A stretch of DNA of 26,742 nt from Candidatus Latescibacterota bacterium (GTDB lineage: Bacteria; Latescibacterota; UBA2968; UBA8231). Below the pieces are notes generated by a model. The model was not told where the DNA came from, made no database searches, and was given only the letters and a program-made list of their open reading frames with translations. Position numbers and translations under genes: made by a program. Positions 6,721-14,582 of this stretch are shown in pieces (the stretch's first letter is position 1; each line of letters starts with the position of its first letter). The stretch spans positions 1 to 26,742 of the forward strand of contig JAJDYK010000299.1 of assembly GCA_022825185.1 (NCBI GenBank). The letters are read 5' to 3'.

Positions 6721-8526
6721 TCAATCCCCGTTCCACGAGTCAATACGCTCGACTATCTGTTCCAACTGCTCCTTCCACTCGAATTGCTTCTTCATTACTT
6801 CCTTGGTCATATAATGGGTGCTCGAAATGGCTAAGGCCACCTTGTCTATGCTCTTTCCCTGCATATGCTCTTCGGTATATGACGGCCAACTTTCATATTT
6901 TTTAGGGTCTGGAAGAGATGGTAAGCCTGTAGCTTCTGAGAGGACAGAACCGGGAAGGTAATTTTCAATTTCCTTGGCGTCAGTGATCCAAATATGCGCG
7001 CCGTCTATCTTTCCGACCTCCTCTCGAATTCTCAGCACCCTCGATTTTAGGTCAGAGTCCTCGGCCTCTCGATCGCCATCACACACGACGATGAGGTTGT
7101 GATTGATTTGGAACAGGTTGGCGAGTTCGGTGGCCTCGTCTTCAGGCGACTTGAACTCTACTCGTGCTAAGAGCGCACCACCGTAGAATACGCACTGATA
7201 ATCGCGGCCTTCTCGAAGACTGCCATCGGTATAAAGCTCAATCCAGCGATTGAGATAAATGCGGTCCGAAGGTCCCTCTACCCAAATGAGTCCGTTCGCT
7301 TGGAGCAAATCCGACGGCCTTGCTCCCAATTCAGAAACTACCTTGATAAGATTAGAATGCGTGTGGACGGTTTCCGTGTGGGCGGACTCGCCATCGTGGA
7401 GTACGCGGATAATCTGGGCATTATCAGATACGCCGAAAAAGTCGAGGGCGATGCTCGAATGGGTCGTCAGGAAGATTGTCGCTTTTTCTTTGATTGCGTA
7501 ATCCTCAAGATACTGGAATAATCGCCGTAAGAGGGCCGGATGGAGGTTGTTTTCAAGTTCCTCAAAAGCGAATATGAACTGAGACTTCTCCTTATTCTCA
7601 ATTTTGGGAATGACCAGTAGATTAAGTAGAACCAGAATAATAGTCTTCAAGCCGCTTCCCGATTTGCTGAGGGTAACCCAACCCTTTTTCTTTTCGTGAA
7701 GACAGACCTCCCAATGGCCCTTTAGTTTGTCTGATAGTTTGTCTGACTTATGATCGTGAACTTGTACTTGGATATTTGAAAACTGGCCATCACTTCCAAA
7801 TATTAAATTCAGCGCGGCCAGAAGTTCTTCTTGGATAACTTCTCTTGAGAATCGCTCGTCAGATGTTAGAATGAGCCGACGTATTATATTTGTAGCTCCT
7901 TGACCGCCTCGGCCAAGTTCCATCTTTATATCTTCTAGTCCAGTCTCTATGTCCCGGTCCGCAAGGAGTCTGCAGAATGACGCCGTACGAAACTGGTGTG
8001 TTGTATCTCGTAGCATGTTCTGAACCCCTGAAGAGATATTTCCTGATTGTTTTGATGAGTAGCTAAACTGGTGCGTTGCGCTTTTCAGCATCTCCTCAAC
8101 TGCTAAAGGGATATTTCCTGATTGTTCTGATGAGGAAGCTGGGAACCTTAAACTCGATACCTGCAATTCGTATCCATGCGGCGACGACTCGAACTGGCTT
8201 GGGGCCACTTCCCATATTAGCTTCTTGCCGACTAAAGGCTGTACGTCGCTGAACACAAGGTCTACATCCGAGCTTTGTCTTGTATGCCCTTGCCTTTCTG
8301 GAAAAACTTTCTTTAGCGACTCCTCGTCTAACACACCATGGCACTGGGTCTGCCATTCATGGTAAGACAGCTCGGCATTATATAGTGATTCAACCAAGTC
8401 CAAAAGATGGGATTTCCCAGAGTTATTACGTCCAATGATGACGTTAATCGGCTTGATTGTATCGAAGCCGACCCACTCCTTTTTGAAACAGCTATATCCC
8501 TTGAAATATATTGAGTCAATATTCAT
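6721..8526 (-). CDS. OLD-family ATP-dependent nuclease (ABC-type ATPase + TOPRIM)
   Basis: This 601-residue protein carries an SMC/ABC-like ATPase followed by a TOPRIM nuclease domain. It has Walker A GRNNSGKS (32-39), a signature-like LSKSGSGLK (286-294), Walker B FIFAFEE (317-323) and the H-loop TTHSS (354-358). The TOPRIM part has VEGPSDRIYL with E417, VCDGD with D483 and D485, and the OLD-typical KEIENYL (518-524). OLD nucleases are DNA-degrading anti-phage or regulatory enzymes, either alone or with helicase, reverse transcriptase or other partners. No UvrD-like (GajB) partner is present. The ATG overlaps the stop of an HsdS remnant (ATGA), and DUF4160/DUF2442 genes follow. Residues about 131-179 contain a two-copy 25-residue tandem repeat. 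Composition is AT-rich relative to the neighbours. All catalytic motifs look intact. Confidence 0.9.
   Translation of the reverse strand: MNIDSIYFKGYSCFKKEWVGFDTIKPINVIIGRNNSGKSHLLDLVESLYNAELSYHEWQTQCHGVLDEESLKKVFPERQGHTRQSSDVDLVFSDVQPLVGKKLIWEVAPSQFESSPHGYELQVSSLRFPASSSEQSGNIPLAVEEMLKSATHQFSYSSKQSGNISSGVQNMLRDTTHQFRTASFCRLLADRDIETGLEDIKMELGRGGQGATNIIRRLILTSDERFSREVIQEELLAALNLIFGSDGQFSNIQVQVHDHKSDKLSDKLKGHWEVCLHEKKKGWVTLSKSGSGLKTIILVLLNLLVIPKIENKEKSQFIFAFEELENNLHPALLRRLFQYLEDYAIKEKATIFLTTHSSIALDFFGVSDNAQIIRVLHDGESAHTETVHTHSNLIKVVSELGARPSDLLQANGLIWVEGPSDRIYLNRWIELYTDGSLREGRDYQCVFYGGALLARVEFKSPEDEATELANLFQINHNLIVVCDGDREAEDSDLKSRVLRIREEVGKIDGAHIWITDAKEIENYLPGSVLSEATGLPSLPDPKKYESWPSYTEEHMQGKSIDKVALAISSTHYMTKEVMKKQFEWKEQLEQIVERIDSWNGD
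7990..8134 (-). repeat. in-frame 75-bp tandem duplication inside the OLD gene
   Basis: Two units, 7990-8059 and 8065-8134, repeat with a period of exactly 75 bp. For example, the block beginning AAACTGGTG occurs at 7990 and 8065, and the block beginning GATATTTCCTGATTGTT at 8035 and 8110. At protein level this is SSxQSGNI...V..ML...THQF twice (about residues 132-154 and 157-179), lying between the first ATPase strands and the rest of the head domain. The frame is preserved. The units have diverged at several positions, so the duplication is not an assembly artefact of identical reads. Confidence 0.85.
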
Positions 8527-8694
8527 AAAGCGGCTTTCTCTTCTACGTCAATTTTGCCGGTTACAGGCTCGGTGATGAGGACGGAACGGTACTCTTGAAG
8601 ATGTTCGTAGCGGTCTCGATTTTCGCCGCCAGCGTGCCGATTTTTATCTTCTCGTGGTCGAGGGAGACGACGGACAGCGCTGCGGTGCCGCACC
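8523..8694 (-). pseudogene. hsdS: decayed C-terminal end of a type I restriction HsdS specificity subunit
   Basis: On the minus strand, one frame reads SVVSLDHEKIKIGTLAAKIETA. An adjacent frame then reads EHLQEYRSVLITEPVTGKID, ending VEEKAAL and stop at 8523-8525. Together they match the ending of HsdS proteins: FLDxETAKIDxLxAKIExAIExLxEYRxALIxxAVTGKIDV. The frame changes around 8605-8615, so the reading frame is broken, and nothing resembling the two DNA-recognition domains remains upstream. The TGA overlaps the ATG of the OLD gene (ATGA), which shows that OLD was originally translated directly after hsdS in a type I restriction operon. The rest of the operon is gone, replaced by the gamma-glutamyltransferase region. 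Confidence 0.75.
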
Positions 8695-8881
8695 GCAACG
8701 AACCTATAAATATAACGGGATGTTGAGACATAATCGAATTTTCTCTTATTTGGATATTTGGAGCATGGATATTGGCATCTCCGCGTGGAAGAGACATATC
8801 CCTCCGTCGCTAGACTCGACAGACCGCCCTCGCAAGGCGATATTGAGCGCGGCAAATCTTATTTTCGACAAGGAGCAACAC
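8695..8881. other. junction region between the decayed defence unit and the gamma-glutamyltransferase operon
   Basis: No convincing gene is present. The minus strand has open frames here, but they carry no recognisable HsdS sequence. On the plus strand the region must hold the promoter and leader of the gamma-glutamyltransferase gene. A clear AAGGAG lies just before its ATG, at about 8870-8875. The AT-rich stretch 8700-8770 may contain the promoter, but I see no strong -35/-10 pair. The left part is probably the recombination scar where the hsdS 5' part was lost. Confidence 0.4.
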
Positions 8882-10495
8882 ATGAGTAGGGTAGATCAGA
8901 TCGGCTGGCACGCCCAGAGCAAAACCGGCGTCATTGCGGCTGGTGGTGCTGGGGCTGTAGCCGCCGGTATTGAAATTCTCGGCGCGGGCGGCAATGCAGC
9001 CGATGCCGCAGCCGGCGCGATCCTCGCGCTCAACGTCACCGATCACGGGGCCTGTTCCATCGGCGGGGAAGTGCCGGTGCTCGTGTGGGACGGGAACGCG
9101 GTCAAGTCGCTGTCCGGTCAGGGGCGCGCGCCGCTGTCGCCAGAGGCTATTGCTTGGTACATGGAGCACGGCATCCCAGACCGCGATATCAAGATGGCTC
9201 CGGTGCCCTCGGTCGTGGATTTGTGCATTACCCTTTTGCAGCAATACGGTACGCAGAGCTTTGCCGCGATTGTCGCGCCGACCTTGGCCCTGCTCGACGC
9301 AGGCGCGGAGGCGTGGCACCCCGACTTGGCGCGGACGTTGCGGCGGATGGTGGAGGAGGAGCACCGCGCCACTGGTAATCGCCAAGAGAAGCTGCAAGCG
9401 GCCTGCGATCACTTCTATGGCCGCCGCGCCGAACACGGTGATATAGCTGAGGACTTAGAGGCGTTCTACGTGGAGCAGGGTGGGTTCTTGCGCCGCGCGG
9501 ACCTGGCCGCTCATAGGACTTTGATCGAAGAGCCGGTGGTAGTCGATTACCGGGGCTACCAAGTGTACAAGTGCGGCCCTTGGACTCAAGGCCCCTATCT
9601 GTGCCAAGCCCTGCGGCTGCTCGAAGGGTTTGATCTCAAAAGCATGGGGCATTGCTCGGCCGACTACGTCCACGTGGTCACCGAAGTGATGAAGCTGGCC
9701 ATGGCCGACCGCGACGCGCACTACGGCGACCCCTTGTTCGTGGATGTGCCCATGAACGCCTTGCTGTCCGACGAATATACCCAGCTTCGGCAGCCTCTGA
9801 TCGACATGGGGCAAGCGGCGTTGGACGCCCGCCCCGGCGATCCCCTCGGCATGAAGGCGGTGCAGGAGGGCGGCGTGTTCCAGCCCGGAGTCGGTGGCAC
9901 TACCACATGCGTGGTGGCCGATCGCTGGGGCATGGTCGTATCGGCTACGCCGAGTGCGAATGTCTATCACGCTGGCGGCACCGGCAGCACGGGCGTCTCG
10001 TATGGCAACCGCCTGCGCAGTCTCAATACAACGCCCGGACATCCCAATTGCATCGCGCCGGGCAAGCGGCCCCGCATCACCCTGACGCCTACGATGGTAC
10101 TCAAAGACGGCGCGCCCGTGTTGGCCATCAGCGTGGCTGGCGGCGATCTGCAAGACCAAGCGACCTTGAATCTGTTGCTCGACTTTGTGGAGTTTGGGAT
10201 GCAGCCGGCCGAAGCGGTCATTGCGCCGCGCTTTGCCACGGATCACCACGAGGACTCGTTTGACCCCAATCCGGTGCGCGAGCAGACGTTTATCGAGGCC
10301 AGCTCGCTGGCCATCAGCTCTGCCGTCGATGCAGAGGTCCGCGACGAACTGGCGCGGCGCGGTCACCAAGTCGAGGCCCGCAACGGCCCCATCGCCACCC
10401 CGGTCATGCTGTGGGCCGACGCGGATACGTACTATGCGGCCGGCGATCCGGCTGCGGGCCGTCATGCGGCAGGGCTAGACGATGAATCCCGCTAG
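8882..10495 (+). CDS. gamma-glutamyltransferase family Ntn-hydrolase (cytoplasmic)
   Basis: This 537-residue protein of the gamma-glutamyltranspeptidase family is made as a precursor that self-cleaves before a threonine nucleophile. Visible family blocks are GGNAADAAAGAILALN (36-51), SIGGE, APVPSVVD, and the cleavage site GGTTTCVVAD with T340 as the probable new N-terminus. SATPSANV, GVSYGNRL, the stretch PGKRPRITLTPTMVLKDG and VAGGD follow. There is no signal peptide, so unlike periplasmic Ggt it should act in the cytoplasm. It would hydrolyse or transfer gamma-glutamyl groups or act as a related acylase; the exact substrate is unknown. The ATG at 8882 is preceded by AAGGAG at 7-nt spacing. 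The open frame reaches back to 8654, but that part overlaps HsdS remnant DNA. Two OPT-like permease genes follow, 24 nt downstream. Confidence 0.88.
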   Translation: MSRVDQIGWHAQSKTGVIAAGGAGAVAAGIEILGAGGNAADAAAGAILALNVTDHGACSIGGEVPVLVWDGNAVKSLSGQGRAPLSPEAIAWYMEHGIPDRDIKMAPVPSVVDLCITLLQQYGTQSFAAIVAPTLALLDAGAEAWHPDLARTLRRMVEEEHRATGNRQEKLQAACDHFYGRRAEHGDIAEDLEAFYVEQGGFLRRADLAAHRTLIEEPVVVDYRGYQVYKCGPWTQGPYLCQALRLLEGFDLKSMGHCSADYVHVVTEVMKLAMADRDAHYGDPLFVDVPMNALLSDEYTQLRQPLIDMGQAALDARPGDPLGMKAVQEGGVFQPGVGGTTTCVVADRWGMVVSATPSANVYHAGGTGSTGVSYGNRLRSLNTTPGHPNCIAPGKRPRITLTPTMVLKDGAPVLAISVAGGDLQDQATLNLLLDFVEFGMQPAEAVIAPRFATDHHEDSFDPNPVREQTFIEASSLAISSAVDAEVRDELARRGHQVEARNGPIATPVMLWADADTYYAAGDPAAGRHAAGLDDESR

Positions 10496-10519
10496 AATCG
10501 CCTCTGAAGCTGGCTTTTG

Positions 10520-12517
10520 ATGACGTCGCCGACTGCGGCCCCTACATATCGAGAAGAGCACGCTCGCCAAGGCCCGGCTAGCGGCCTCACGCTTCGCTCT
10601 TTGGTGCTCGGCGTCATCCAAGTCCTCGTGGTGTGCTTGGGCGCGCCCTACGCCATCTGGGTCTTGGGGTCGTCCGAAATCACGTGGTCGTTCTTTCCGA
10701 TTGCCGTCGGCTTCTCGTTCTGCTGCCTCATTCTGCTCAACATCCTGCTCAAGACGATCAACCCCGGCTGGGCCTTGCGGCCGGCCGAGATGATTACGGT
10801 AGTAGTAATGGGCTTGGTGACGACTGGCATTCCCATCTTTATGATGGGCTATGTGCTGTCGATTCCCACCACGCCCTATTACTTTGCCTCGGCTGAAAAC
10901 CAGTGGGGGACGTATGTCTTGCCCTATCTGCCGGAGTGGCTGTTGCCGAGCAACGACGGCTTGGCCATGACTTGGTTCTTTGAGGGGTTGCCCCTCGGTG
11001 AGCCGATGCCTTGGGGCACGCTGCTCGATGCGTGGGCCATGCCGTTGTTTTGGTGGCTGAGTTTTATCTGGACCTTGTACGCGGTCTGTTTTTGCCTCGT
11101 CGTCATATTGCGCAAGCAATGGGTCGAGCGCGAGCGGTTGGCCTATCCGCTGATGGAGGTGCCGCAAGCGCTGGTGGCGGATGCCGATGGTCCGGCGCGC
11201 GTGCCGGCCATTTTGCGCAACAAGGTCTTTTGGATGGGAGCGGCGATCCCTCTGTGCATCGTATTGTGGAACATCGTCGGCTTTTTCTTTCACTTCTTTC
11301 CCAAGATCGAATGGAACCATCCCATCCAAATCGCGCACGGCTTTCCGACCATTAACATCCGCTTCTACTTTCCGGTCGTTGGCTTCATGTATTTTGCCAA
11401 CCTCAACGTCACCTTCAGCATCTGGTTTTTCTTTTTGTTACTGTTGGTCGAAGAGGGTTTGTTTAATCGCTTTGGCGTTGGGGTTACGGAGGCAGACAAC
11501 TTCGTGTGGGGCTTGCCGTCGACGTCTTGGCAGTGTTGGGGGGCGTTTGTGGTGCTGGTGTTGTGGGGGCTGTGGATGGCGCGGGATCACCTAAAGGATG
11601 TAGCGCGCAAAGCTTGGAATCCCGCCCATCCGGTTGACGACAGCCGCGAGTTGATGTCCTATCGCAGCGCGGTCGTCGGTCTGTTGATTGGGGTCGTCTA
11701 CATGCTGGCATGGCTCAACAAGGCTGGCATGGAAATGTCGGTGGCGGCGTTTTTCTTGGGCGGCGTGCTGATTGCCTACTTGGGCATTACCCGCTTGGTG
11801 GTGCAGGCCGGCGTCTTTTACCTGACGACCCCCGTGGTCAGCCAAGCCATGACCATGATGACTTTTGGCACGAGTGCGATTTCGCCGACGGGCTTGGCGG
11901 CCTTGGGGATGAGTTATGGGTTCTTCAGCGATGTGCAGTCGATTTTTATGCCATCGGCTGCTCATGCCACCCGGCTGCACGACGCCATGCGCATGAGTCG
12001 TCGCGGCCTGTGTTTGGCGATTGCGCTGGCCCTGTTGATCGGCTTTATCGCCGCCATTGTGTACGTCATTGTCATGGCCTACGAGCAGGGGGCTTCCAAC
12101 TTCAATTCCTGGTTTTTCCGCGTCTCCTCGGGCGCGGGAGTGCGCTCCTTTGAAGACGCAATGAGCAAAATAAAAACCCCGGCCGATTTCCACGCGCAAA
12201 AGTTAGGCTTCTTCGGCATCGGTGCGGCAGCTATGACGGTTTTGACGTTTATGCAGTATCGCTTTCCGTGGTGGCCCCTGCACCCGGTGGGTTTGGCGAT
12301 CTCCGCGATCTGGATGGTGCGCAACCAAGCCCCGGCGATTTTTGTGTCTTGGGCGGCCAAGAGCCTGATCATGCGCTTTGGCGGCATTGAGCTATACCGC
12401 AAGGCCGCGCCTTTCTTCATCGGCCTGATTCTTGGGCACTTCTTCGGGGTGGGGATCTCGTTTATCGTCGATATGATCTTCTTCCCCGGCAACGGCCATC
12501 CCATCCTCCACGGCTGA
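10520..12517 (+). CDS. DUF6785/DUF6784 family polytopic membrane protein (OPT-like permease), copy 1
   Basis: This 665-residue integral membrane protein has a dozen or more hydrophobic segments. Conserved blocks include LGAPYAIWVLGSSEITWSFF, LRPAEMITVVVMGL, TPYYFASAENQWGTYVLPYL, RKQWVERERLAYPLMEVPQ and GFPTINIRFYFPVVGFMYF. FGGIELYRKAAPFFIGLI lies near the end. I recognise it as the DUF6785/DUF6784 group found in Planctomycetes, Armatimonadetes and Poribacteria-like genomes, which is usually described as oligopeptide-transporter-like. Transport function is inferred, not proven. The ATG at 10520 is preferred to a TTG directly before it. It lies 24 nt after the gamma-glutamyltransferase stop and 7 nt before the paralogous second copy, so the three genes are probably co-transcribed. 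The downstream stop TGAGG doubles as the next gene's ribosome-binding site. Confidence 0.87.
   Translation: MTSPTAAPTYREEHARQGPASGLTLRSLVLGVIQVLVVCLGAPYAIWVLGSSEITWSFFPIAVGFSFCCLILLNILLKTINPGWALRPAEMITVVVMGLVTTGIPIFMMGYVLSIPTTPYYFASAENQWGTYVLPYLPEWLLPSNDGLAMTWFFEGLPLGEPMPWGTLLDAWAMPLFWWLSFIWTLYAVCFCLVVILRKQWVERERLAYPLMEVPQALVADADGPARVPAILRNKVFWMGAAIPLCIVLWNIVGFFFHFFPKIEWNHPIQIAHGFPTINIRFYFPVVGFMYFANLNVTFSIWFFFLLLLVEEGLFNRFGVGVTEADNFVWGLPSTSWQCWGAFVVLVLWGLWMARDHLKDVARKAWNPAHPVDDSRELMSYRSAVVGLLIGVVYMLAWLNKAGMEMSVAAFFLGGVLIAYLGITRLVVQAGVFYLTTPVVSQAMTMMTFGTSAISPTGLAALGMSYGFFSDVQSIFMPSAAHATRLHDAMRMSRRGLCLAIALALLIGFIAAIVYVIVMAYEQGASNFNSWFFRVSSGAGVRSFEDAMSKIKTPADFHAQKLGFFGIGAAAMTVLTFMQYRFPWWPLHPVGLAISAIWMVRNQAPAIFVSWAAKSLIMRFGGIELYRKAAPFFIGLILGHFFGVGISFIVDMIFFPGNGHPILHG
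11316..11377 (+). repeat. 62-bp exact match shared with 13291-13352 (DUF6785 copies)
   Basis: This block encodes HPIQIAHGFPTINIRFYFPV and is base-for-base identical to 13291-13352 in the second copy. Immediately outside it the two genes differ at many third positions. Another exact 43-bp match links 12177-12219 with 14152-14194 (PADFHAQKLGFFGI). Identity at silent sites limited to patches is the usual trace of gene conversion between tandem paralogs. Confidence 0.8.
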
Positions 12518-12524
12518 GGCCGCG

Positions 12525-14492
12525 TTGTCAATCCATCCCGCACAGCAAGAGGGTACAGGCGTCACCGTGCGCTCCTTGCTCGTGGGCTGCGCGGTGGTGG
12601 TGTTGATCAGCTTGGGGGCACCGCACTCGATCTGGACGTTTGGCTCGTCTGAGATGACGTGGTCGTTCTTTCCGATTGGGGTGGGGTTTCTCTTTATCTG
12701 CCTCATCTTCGCCAACGCCCTGCTGAAGACCCTCAATTTTAACTGGGCATTGCGCCCTGCCGAGATGATCACCGTCGTCGTCATGGGCTTGGTCTGTACA
12801 GGCATTCCGGTTTTTCTAATCGGCTACTTCCTAGCCATACCGACGACGCCGTATTACTTTGCGTCCGCGGAGAATCAATGGGGCACGTACGTGTTGCCCT
12901 ACCTGCCCGCTTGGCTGCTGCCGAGCAACGACGGCTTGGCCATGACTTGGTTTTTTGAGGGCCTGCCCATTGGCGAACCGACCCCTTGGGGCACCTTGCT
13001 AGCCGCTTGGGCTATGCCGCTGTTTTGGTGGCTGAGCTTTCTATGGACTTTGTACTTGGTCTGCTTCTGTGTGGTGGTCATTCTCCGCAAGCAGTGGGTC
13101 GAGCGCGAGCGGTTGGCCTATCCGCTGATGGAAGTGCCGCAAGTCCTCGTCGCCAATGCCGATAGCTCCCGCCGACTGCCAGCGGTCATGTACAGCAAAG
13201 TCTTCTGGGCGGGGGCGGCTATTCCGCTGTGCATTGTCTTGTGGAACATCGTCGGCTTTTTCTTTCATTTTTTTCCCAAGATCGAATGGCACCATCCCAT
13301 CCAAATCGCGCACGGCTTTCCGACCATTAACATCCGCTTCTACTTTCCGGTCATTGGCTTCATGTATTTCGCCAACCTCAATGTGACCTTCAGCATCTGG
13401 TTCTTCTTTTTGCTAACGCTGATCGAGGAGGGTTTGTTCAACCGCTTTGGTCTCGGCGTCACTGAGGCGGATAAGTTTGTTTGGGGACTGCCCTCGACGT
13501 CGTGGCAGTGTTGGGGAGCGTTTGTGGTGTTGGTGCTGTGGGGATTGTGGATGGCGCGCGACCATCTCAAGGACGTAGTCCGCAAGGCGTGGAATCCAGC
13601 CTACCCGATTGATGACCGCCGCGAGTTGATGTCTTACCGCGCCGCCGTGCTGGGCCTCGTGCTGGGTGTTTGCTACATGCTAACTTGGCTGCACGAGGCT
13701 GGCATGGAATGGTCGGTGGCGATGCTTTTTTTGGCCGGCGTGCTCATCGCTTATTTGGGCATTACGCGCTTAGTGGTCCAGACGGGCGTGTTCTATCTGA
13801 CTACGCCTGTGGTTAGTCAGGCGATGACGATGATGACGCTGGGCACTAGCGCCATTTCACCGACGGGGTTGGCGGCCTTGGGGTTGACCTATTCCTTTTT
13901 TGGCGATGTGCAGTCCATCTTCATGCCTTCGGCTGCGCACGCCGCCAAGTTGCAGCACAGTCTGCGCATTGCCCGCCGCGGCTTTGTTTTGGCCATTGCC
14001 TTGGCCGTGGTGCTGTCCTTTGCGGTTTCACTGACCAATCTCATCGCTATGGCCTACGAACAGGGAGCTTCCAACTTCAACTCTTGGATCTTCCGCGTCT
14101 CCTCGGGAGCAGGCGTGATGGCCTTTGGCGACGTGATGGCCAAGATCAAGGCCCCGGCCGATTTCCACGCGCAAAAGTTAGGCTTCTTCGGCATTGGCGC
14201 GGCGGCGATGTCCGTTTTGACGTTTATGCAGTATCGCTTCCCGTGGTGGCCTCTGCACCCGGTGGGCTTGGCGATTTCTGCGATCTGGATGGTGCGCAAT
14301 CAAGCACCGGCGATTTTTGTGGCGTGGGCGGCCAAGAGCCTGATTATGCGCTTTGGCGGCATTGAGCTGTACCGCAAAGCTGCGCCGTTTTTCATCGGCC
14401 TGATTGCGGGGTACTTCTTAGGCGTCGGCCTTTCCTTCCTCGTGGATGTGGCGTTTTTCCCCGGCAATGGCCACCCCATCCTACACGGCTGA
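12525..14492 (+). CDS. DUF6785/DUF6784 family polytopic membrane protein (OPT-like permease), copy 2
   Basis: This 655-residue paralog of the preceding gene is, by eye, identical at roughly four of five residues across the whole length, with the same membrane topology and motifs (LRPAEMITVVVMGL, RKQWVERERLAYPLMEVPQ, PTINIRFYFPVIGFMYF). The N-terminus is shorter by about ten residues. The most likely start is TTG at 12525-12527, preceded by TGAGG at 6-nt spacing, which is formed by the stop of copy 1. No upstream ATG exists in frame. Differences concentrate in the N-terminus and in the segment around residues 400-420 and 480-500. At DNA level some blocks are identical over 40-60 bp although synonymous sites around them differ, which suggests gene conversion. 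Retention of both copies suggests a heteromeric carrier or two related substrates. Confidence 0.87.
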   Translation: MSIHPAQQEGTGVTVRSLLVGCAVVVLISLGAPHSIWTFGSSEMTWSFFPIGVGFLFICLIFANALLKTLNFNWALRPAEMITVVVMGLVCTGIPVFLIGYFLAIPTTPYYFASAENQWGTYVLPYLPAWLLPSNDGLAMTWFFEGLPIGEPTPWGTLLAAWAMPLFWWLSFLWTLYLVCFCVVVILRKQWVERERLAYPLMEVPQVLVANADSSRRLPAVMYSKVFWAGAAIPLCIVLWNIVGFFFHFFPKIEWHHPIQIAHGFPTINIRFYFPVIGFMYFANLNVTFSIWFFFLLTLIEEGLFNRFGLGVTEADKFVWGLPSTSWQCWGAFVVLVLWGLWMARDHLKDVVRKAWNPAYPIDDRRELMSYRAAVLGLVLGVCYMLTWLHEAGMEWSVAMLFLAGVLIAYLGITRLVVQTGVFYLTTPVVSQAMTMMTLGTSAISPTGLAALGLTYSFFGDVQSIFMPSAAHAAKLQHSLRIARRGFVLAIALAVVLSFAVSLTNLIAMAYEQGASNFNSWIFRVSSGAGVMAFGDVMAKIKAPADFHAQKLGFFGIGAAAMSVLTFMQYRFPWWPLHPVGLAISAIWMVRNQAPAIFVAWAAKSLIMRFGGIELYRKAAPFFIGLIAGYFLGVGLSFLVDVAFFPGNGHPILHG

Positions 14493-14513
14493 TTTACAGT
14501 AGATCGTACGGGA

Positions 14514-14530
14514 CGACGAGCACCTCGTCG
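14514..14530 (+). terminator. GC-rich hairpin after the DUF6785 pair (possible terminator)
   Basis: CGACGAG and CTCGTCG form a perfect 7-bp stem around a CAC loop, 22 nt after the stop of the second permease gene. No T-tract follows, so a Rho-independent terminator is only one possibility. Confidence 0.3.
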
Positions 14531-14582
14531 CGGAGTTGGAAAACCTCTTCTACGGGGGCGACTATAATCTAGGGTCATTTCT

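Noticed and set aside
8654..8881. 76-residue N-terminal extension of the gamma-glutamyltransferase
   Set aside because: The extension overlaps HsdS remnant DNA on the other strand and lacks family similarity. AAGGAG is correctly placed for ATG 8882.
9455..10465. Long minus-strand open frame (336 codons) opposite the gamma-glutamyltransferase gene
   Set aside because: It is Arg/His/Gly-rich with no domain pattern and lies wholly antisense to a gene with clear family motifs. Such mirrors are usual in GC-rich DNA.
10475..11338. Minus-strand open frame of 287 codons opposite the first DUF6785 gene
   Set aside because: Low-complexity charged composition (Arg, Gln, His, Asp) and full overlap with a clear membrane protein gene mark it as a shadow.
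14496..14573. Minus-strand 25-codon frame reading IIVAPVEEVFQLRDEVLVVP
   Set aside because: It looks protein-like and might be the last codons of a lost gene, but it has no start codon or ribosome-binding site and is too short to assign.
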